A program made the position numbers and the translations under genes. DNA of 64,000 nucleotides from Schistosoma mansoni. Its lineage: Eukaryota; Platyhelminthes; Trematoda; Strigeidida; Schistosomatidae. The notes under the pieces are model-generated. The model did not search any database and was not told the DNA's origin. It was given only the letters and a program-made list of their open reading frames with translations. Numbering within the stretch: position 1 is the first letter of the stretch; each line of letters opens with the position of its first letter. The DNA lies in NCBI RefSeq assembly GCF_000237925.1, contig NC_031495.1, positions 39,460,210 to 39,524,209 of the forward strand. Direction: 5' to 3'. Shown here in pieces: positions 57,201 to 64,000 of the stretch.

Positions 57201-60200
57201 TATTTCTATTTAGTTTTTTATTTCGTTTCTATTTCCTTCTTCTCTACCTTGTATCTTAAATTTTACTCGAGTCTCTTGAAACCATGTTTGATTTTCTTCA
57301 GCATTATTTGTTTAAGCTTTTATTATTTGACTTTGGTTAAAGATATGCCTTTATTACTTAATTTTACTGTTACAGGTTGCCGGGCCGTTGGCGATAGAAT
57401 GTCGAAGTTTGTAAAGATAGATTTTTAATTCATAGTCCTGGTTAAACTACTCGTTATCATGTTCCCACTACTTTATTTTGTCCTCCATTTGGAAAAAAGA
57501 GCTGGTGTAATTTCAAGTTAGTGTTCATAAAAAAAGTTGAAAAGTAGAACACAATGAAAACCTAGCAATAATATAAGACGCAATGTTGGGAATAGGTCGA
57601 AAGAACATTTTTGTTGGCTGGTGTAATTTTCAGCAACGGGAAGTAGCAGTTTCGATGCAAATAGACTGAGCCTACGGAATGCAGGTCTCCTGAAACACAG
57701 GGTTTTTGCTTATTGTTCTGTGGCTGTCGTAGAAAGTTTTTTTATTTAATGAGGTATCATACATCATAGAATCCACGTTAGTCATCTTCAAAACGATATT
57801 TCAGTTACATAGATTACATGAGACCCAAAACGCACGTATTGCGAAGCGCATGAATTTACCTCGGAACCGCTCATAAATTTAGCCTGCTATTACCATTGGT
57901 ACTAAAAACCAGTTAATTCATCTGGTAATGATCACGCTTATTGAAGGTTCATCACCAGATAATTTTAGTAGCTAAGGGTAAATGTTTAGAACTTTCCTTT
58001 TAGGGAGTGGAGCTTATGGTTTTGACAGTAATTGTAAAAGATATTTGCCATCACTAGACCATGGAAACAGTAGAACGACTTATCTAATGTCCCAGAAGAT
58101 GAATTAAGTCTCTACCACTATGAAGCTACATGGCTTAGCCAGCCAATTAAGCGTAGTTCAAAATGAATTATTTAGAACATAGGACACATAACAGAAGAAA
58201 AATATTGTCAGCATTACCTGTCAAACTTCCAATATACTACTAGGCGTGGTAAATTGCAGGATACATGGGAAAATGCTATAGCGAGAACAAAAAAGGTGGA
58301 AAATATCGTTTTCAATGAAATCCCCGAGATTTTGATTACCCACCGAGTTAATGTTGAGTTTTGATACACTAGAAGTGAACAAGTTGGACTGTTCCTCAGG
58401 AATCTGAAAACGATTAGCTCACCACAAAACAATTTTGTGAGTACTGCCCCTTATTATTGATTTTATAAACGTTTGTTTAGCTTTAAACTTGGTTTCTTTA
58501 CGATTTTGGCCCGGAACGTTTGTGTTCTAATTTGCCTTCTGTTTATCGTCATGCATTCTGGCCAAAACACTGAGTGCTTTTTACGAAATTTATCATTACG
58601 ATCGTTATACAGAACAATATTTTGATATTTTGCAATCTGCAAACAAAAATAGAAGCACATTGTATCATTATTTGATCAAAATTTGCGAATATAACAACCA
58701 TTTATGCTTAGATCGAAGTAAAATCGAGGGTTTCGGTATGACATGGGCGTCAGTTAGCAGTTATGATCTTTCGTGCGAATTCACGAGATATACGAGTGAA
58801 GATAGGAATGAAATCCATCTTTAATACCATAGACACTTGAAAACATTTGAGTTCTGATGTTTATCTTTGGCTGACACAGAGAGTCAGGTAGTCGATTTGG
58901 TCCAAAGGGAAACTAAGATAGTTGCCAACTCTTGCCCAGAGATTTGACCGAGTGTATATCCTAGTAGAATCTGTGAAACATTATTGAACTGAAAGGTAAG
59001 TAATTGTCTTTCCTAGGTGTTAAGTAAAATTGTAATGACTGATGTTCCTCAGCATTTTCTATTCATTTAGTCAGCGAACGCCACAAATAAAAGTATGATT
59101 TTATTCAATTCGATCATCTAAAGCTGTCTTCACACATGTCTTCTGAGAGTATGCTCCTGTAACACATCGTAAATGAACAGATGAAAAAACTGAGTTTAGC
59201 TAAAGCATGAAATGAAATCCTCTGTGGAAATTACGGTCCTGCATGTATTATCCACCAGAAGATGCCTGAAAATCCTCAGTACCCCTGAAGAAGTTAACAC
59301 TGAGAAAGGTGTGCTGCAAATTTGTGGATTCGCATGCAACTTCTTATGTGGCTCTGTTAGATCCTATCAACCAAAACACAAGTAGGTACTTTTAATGAAA
59401 GTCTTGAAAGTTATCAAATCAAATACTGTCCAGAATCAAATGGAAGAATGTTCATATCATCATTTAGCTATTCTGCGGCAGCATCTTATGAAACGCATTT
59501 GAACCATGAAGTTTGTTTATTCACAATGTTTTTTTTAAAACCCACCTCATGGATCAAACCACAAATAATACCATCGATCGACACTGAAGTATGGAAACTA
59601 CGTACAACTGAGCAGAAATTTGCCACAACAACTGGTTGGTTGCTCTCAAAACTATGTCAATAGCAACATCAATAACTGACAGTAATCAACAAGCAGATTA
59701 AAAATAATTGTCATTGTTTGACAATCATACAGAAAGTCTAAAGCATAGGTAAAGAATTATGGTGTACCCACTCTGTTTAGTATATTTCCGCACTGCTTCC
59801 ATGTTCCGTTACAGCTCCAATACAAGCACCAGAAGTGAGCCAGCATCCAAGCACAAATTAAACTCACCATATTCCCATAAGCTAACCGTAGCTTCACACG
59901 ACAAACGAAGCAACATTGTTTTCAATACGCCTGCTCGTGGTAAGCAATTTCGAGTTTTTCTTTGCTCAAGTGGAGGAGCTCTGGAGAGGTGACTTTGTAG
60001 TGGTATCGGGCCCCAACCACGCAGTTCTCAAAGCTGAATACGAGACAATTGGGAAAACAGCTACTCAACATTTAACGCGGAAAACACTCAACAATAGAGA
60101 AGGCGGGAAGAACTAGTTCAGTTCATGGGATAGCGTGGCTCAGCCATGCAGGCGTGATCATTCTTGCTTAACTTATCTCCTTTATTCATATTAAATATAT

Positions 60201-60547
60201 TGTTACAACTCCAGCCTGATTGTATTCTCCATCGTATATTGGTGATTGTTACGATACAATGAGTCATTGTAGACAATAATGTAACTCTCTGTTAGGATCT
60301 TATAGATTAGGTGGTCACATCATGACATCCACAATCTTAGGATCAGGTCTATCATAAGAGCAGTACTAATAACGAAGTAGACCATAATTTTACAATTTTA
60401 CATAAATTTTTAACAAACTTGATTCTAATACAAGAAATAACTAAGGTAGCCTTTCAATAATAGCCCAAAGAAATATCAATTAGTTATATTTCGAAGCCTT
60501 ATATCTCTATGGATCGCTGATATCTTAACAATATCTTCAAAGATACT
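57201..60547. other. long stretch without a recognised gene
   Basis: No exon with convincing splice signals or protein similarity was found. A block at 57350-57410 (ACTTAATTTTACTGTTACAG, then GTTGCCGG) repeats 31655-31715 and marks a shared dispersed element. Two overlapping plus frames at 59759-60116 (77 and 66 codons) have mixed composition and no recognisable motif; they could be the end of a decayed element. Confidence 0.4.
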
Positions 60548-63260
60548 ACAGGTAGTCGGAGTTTGAAAACGCCTTTACATGTAACACCTCCATAATTGAA
60601 GGATAGCAACTCAGTCAAGTCAGAAGACAGAAATGAAGGAGTTCGAAGCTATACTTGGAAATCCATCGATATATCGAGGGTCATTTAGCCTAAGCTTGCT
60701 AACAGTTGTAGGAGATGCGTAGCACGACGTTGCTTAATTACTTACTCCTGTGACCTCTCGTGGGGGAGCATAGGCTGTGCACCAACATTCTCCATCCAAC
60801 TCTGTCCTGGACGATCCTTTCCAGTTCTTTCCAGTTAACAATCATCCTTTTAATATCTGCTTCTATTTCCCGGCGTAATGTGTCCTTTAGCCTTCCTCTT
60901 TTCCACTTCCCTTCCGGATTCCAGGTTAGGGCTTGTCTTGTGGTACAGTTTGGTGATTTCCTTAATGTATGTCCGGTTCACTTCCAACGTCTTTTCCTAG
61001 TTTTCTATTCAGCTGGAAGCTGGTTTGTCCTCTCCCACAGAAGGCTGTTGCTGATGGTATCCGGTCAGTGAATATTAAGCATTTTGCAGAGACAACTGTC
61101 TTCACATACTTTTACACTCTTGACAATAGTTGTGTTAGTTCTCCACGTTTCAGCTCCGTACGGTAGGATTGTCTTGACGTTCGTATTGATGATTCTCACT
61201 TTGAAGTTAGTTGACAGTTGTTTTGAGTTCCATATGTTCTTCGATTGTAGAAATATTGTCCATACTTTGCCAATCTTCAGCTTCACGCCTGAATCAGATC
61301 CCCATTATTGATCGATGATGTTTCCTAGGTACGTGAATGTTTACACCTCTTCCAGAGTTTCTCCATCAATTGTGATTGGGTTGGTGTTCTCCGTGTTGTA
61401 TATGAGGATCTTGCTTTTTCCTTTGTATATGTTGAGGCCAATGGATGCAGAGACTGCTGCTACGTTTGTTGTCTTCACCTGTATTGGTACATGTGTATGA
61501 GATAGGAGGACTAGGTCATCTGAGAAGTTCAGATCGTTTTATTGGTTCTGAGATGTCCATTTTATTCTGTGCTTCCCCTCAGATGTTGAAGTCTTCAAAA
61601 TACAGTCAATCACTAGATGAAAGAGGAAAGGGGGAGAGTAGACAGTCTTGTCTGACTCCAGTCCTTACTGGAAATGCATCTGTCTGCTGTCGTCCATGCA
61701 CCATTTTGCATTGTAGTCCGTCGTATGAGTTCCGGATAATGTTGAAAATCTCCTCAGTAACATCATAGTGTCGAAGAAGTTTCCATAATGTTCTCCTGTC
61801 CACACCACCAAACGCCTTCTCATAGTCAATGAAGTTGATGTATAGTGACGAGTTCCAATCAACTGACTGTTCAAAGATGACCCGTACTGTCGCTATTTGG
61901 TCTGTGCACGATCGATCCTTACGGAATCCAGCCTATTGATCTCGAAGTTGAGCGTCTACTGCGTCTTTCATCCGGTTCGGCAACACTCTGTTGAAAACAT
62001 TTCCTGGTACTGACAACAGTGTGGTGCCCCTGTAACTCTCACATTTGCTCAAGTCTCCTTTCTTTGATATCTTGACGAAGTATCCTATTTCCAGTCCGTC
62101 GGCACTTGTTCTTCTTCCCAAATCTTCTTGAATAGAACATGAAGCATGTTTGCAGTTACTTCAATGTCTGACTTCAGTGCTTTGGCTAGTATATTGTCAG
62201 GTCCTGCCGCTGTCCCATTCTTGATTTGTCTGATGGTCATCTTGATTTCATCGATCGTTGGTGTGAAAACAATGTACCATCTATAAACAATTTGTTGAAT
62301 GCATATAAATTTGCAAGTCTCTCTCCACTTTCACTTCTCTCTCCTAGTCCATGTCATCCCACTATATCTTCATATCCTGTGTTGTCCACTCCAACTTTAG
62401 CATTTAGATCTCCCATCAGGATGGTGAGGTCCTCCCTTCAGCACTAAGCTATAATTGATTGCAGCCTCCAGTAGAACTGATTTTTATCGTCGTTGTCACT
62501 ATCATTTGTGGGTGCATAACATTGGATAACATTCATTGTGATCCCCTCCTTCTTTGTTTCGAATGATGCTTTGATAATTCTGGATCCATGAGATTCCCAT
62601 CCTACAAGTGCATTTCGTGCTTCTCTGGACGGCATTAGATCAACTCCTTGAGTGTGTAGAGCATTTTCTCCTTCGTGACCGAAGTACAGCAGCATCTCAC
62701 TTGTACCTAGCCTTTATTGTCCAGCTTTGGTTCAATGGGTTTCGCTGATTCCAAGTACTGCCAATTTGTATCTCCTCAATTCCATTGCTATTTGACTGAT
62801 CTTCCCGGTCTACCACATTGTCCGGACGTTCCGTGTACCTATAGAGAGTGTTGCTCTGGTTGTTAGAAGGGGCATCGGCCTCGTGACTTCCGAAAAATCT
62901 TGGCTTTCATCATGAGGCGTCATTATTCTTCCTTGAACTCGGAGGGCAGAGTTTAGAATGTTTGAATTATTTTTCCTGGTTAGTGTTTTTTTAGTGAGTT
63001 AGTTTTTCTACGGGATGGGGTGGCTAACCCCGTGCCCAACCCTCCCCGTTTACTCGGGCTTGGGACCAGCAGTAACTCTAGAAGAGCTAAAGGCGAGGTT
63101 ACAGCTCGATCTGGTTCGGACGCGTGACCTATCGTCTTCGGATAAATGTGTCCATTAAAATTATAGAGGCCAGCATCGAGTATCGATGACTTACAGAACT
63201 ATTTATTTTGGGGATTTATTTTACGTCGTAGCTACCCTCCTCAGCGATGTAGTGGTGATC
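60548..63260 (-). mobile_element. LTR remnant of the BEL/Pao family, split by an RTE insertion
   Basis: Two pieces (60548-60735 and about 63090-63260) align in order with the reversed LTR at 28066-28456. The left piece has GTCGGAGTTTGAAAACGC, ATATATCGAG and GATGCGTAGCACG. The right piece has CGATCTGGTTCGGACGCGTG and TATTTATTTTGGGGATT. The RTE copy at 60740-63080 lies between them, exactly where the LTR sequence is interrupted. The LTR piece is old and diverged. Confidence 0.55.
60740..63080 (-). mobile_element. RTE-clade LINE (SR2-like), reversed, nearly full span
   Basis: Same family as the copy at 1590. On the minus strand the 5' end (about 63080) aligns with 1590-1760. The endonuclease follows (EARNALVGWESHGSRIIKAS, MNVIQCYAPTNDSDNDDKNQ at 62695-62444), then part of the RT: YFVKISKKGDLSKCESYRGT and [20 protein letters not shown] (62121-61933), DRRTLWKLLRHYDV and VRTGVRQDCLLSPF (61803-61606). 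The C-terminal block is NIWNSKQLSTNFKVRIINTN and PYGAETWRTN (61286-61065). A deletion between about 62440 and 62270 removes the second half of the endonuclease and the linker. Frame breaks make it inactive. It is inserted in an old LTR remnant. Confidence 0.85.
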
Positions 63261-64000
63261 CTAACACGTGGAAAGCCAGAAATTTAAACCCAGCAAGGTC
63301 GTCGTCGGTAAACACTCTTGTGATAATTTGTTATGCTGAGGAGTATCTGGTCATCTTTCCATAATATGAGGTACTATGTTGTAAAATATAGCACTGAAAA
63401 AATGTAAGGTAAAGGTTTTTACACGTCATGATTTTCATAGGATTCTCGCCTTAACCAGTCGTCTTGGAGAAAAAGAGGAATTGTAAGTGTATGTTGAAAT
63501 ACACTTGTACGTACATAACAACACAAAATTGACACGCATTTTGTTAACATGCAACAGAGTAAAACAATCTTCGCACGATGATTTTTTCGACACAATAATG
63601 CGAAAATGATCGAGGTGAAACAAAATATTATGTTGTGTCCCACTCTCAGTAATCCCTTAAGCGTCATAGAAACCTCAACCTTCTTCCAGAACACTTTATT
63701 TCAGGCCGGTTGTAAGTTACCGCTGACGTTTTTTGTGATTGTTCATTATAAGGCGGCGTATCTTAATTGTAAGGCTCGCGTCGTTCGAGTGTACCGAAAG
63801 AAAAGTAACATGAATCGGGTCTCCTCTAAATAAGTGTCTTTAAGACTATCGATTCTGATGTTCTCGTTAGTTCTGTTCTAATCGATGATATAGTACTTAG
63901 GTTTACAGTGAATGGCTTTGAAGAGTCTCTTGTATGCCGTCTCGAGAGGCAATCGAAATGAATCGCAGCGTAAAAAATCATGAGTACCAATTCGTAAGGT
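63261..64000. other. right edge, no recognised feature
   Basis: AT-rich. Short frames at 63419-63694 (-) and 63606-63833 (+) overlap each other and resemble nothing I know. Confidence 0.4.

Noticed and set aside
59759-60116. Host gene from the two overlapping plus-strand frames
   Set aside because: No splice context, no conserved motif and mixed composition; more likely element debris or chance.
1-64000. CRISPR array, prokaryotic operon or phage
   Set aside because: No regularly spaced repeats. The spliced genes and LINE/SINE content show a eukaryotic nuclear region.

Overview
The window looks like nuclear DNA of a blood fluke (Schistosoma or a close relative). It is AT-rich and crowded with RTE- and CR1-type LINE pieces. 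It carries SINEs with a hammerhead ribozyme of the schistosome Sm-alpha type. Its host genes contain 32-38 nt micro-introns, a flatworm habit. Three host genes can be rebuilt exon by exon; the rest is mainly mobile-element debris. A 200-N scaffold gap lies at 13455-13654.

Layout. 1-4018: intergenic DNA and an internally deleted RTE element. 4144-24407 (-): a complete 11-exon NADPH-cytochrome P450 reductase gene whose introns hold LINE and SINE pieces and the gap. 24408-32000: an old LTR remnant, a broken CACTA-like DNA transposon and a BEL/Pao fossil. 32090-34778 (+): small candidate coiled-coil exons around a CR1-type LINE. 36180-37666: a possible secretory exon (-), then a complete cornichon gene (+) and, 156 bp after it, exons 1-2 of PRP19 (+). 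43188-48957 (-): exons 3-7 of PRP19 in the opposite orientation. 50930-52500: a Ty3/Gypsy fossil. 52990-56125: a LINE with a long 5' region. 60548-63260: an LTR-like remnant split by an RTE element.

The main discovery is that PRP19 is cut in two by an inversion. Exons 1-2 read rightward and exons 3-7 read leftward, yet the reading phase and the conserved protein sequence join exactly across the break (Ala-Arg-Leu-Thr-Lys-Glu). The reversed block is bounded by two 1337-bp inverted copies (39936-41272 and 49495-50831), with one mismatch noticed by eye. Turning the block between them restores a normal 7-exon, 531-residue PRP19. This is either an assembly inversion, a heterozygous or population inversion, or a real gene-breaking rearrangement.

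The three host genes are housekeeping: P450 reductase feeds electrons to microsomal P450, cornichon sorts cargo at ER exit, and PRP19 is a spliceosomal ubiquitin ligase. Cornichon and PRP19 are close enough to be a candidate polycistronic, spliced-leader trans-spliced pair.
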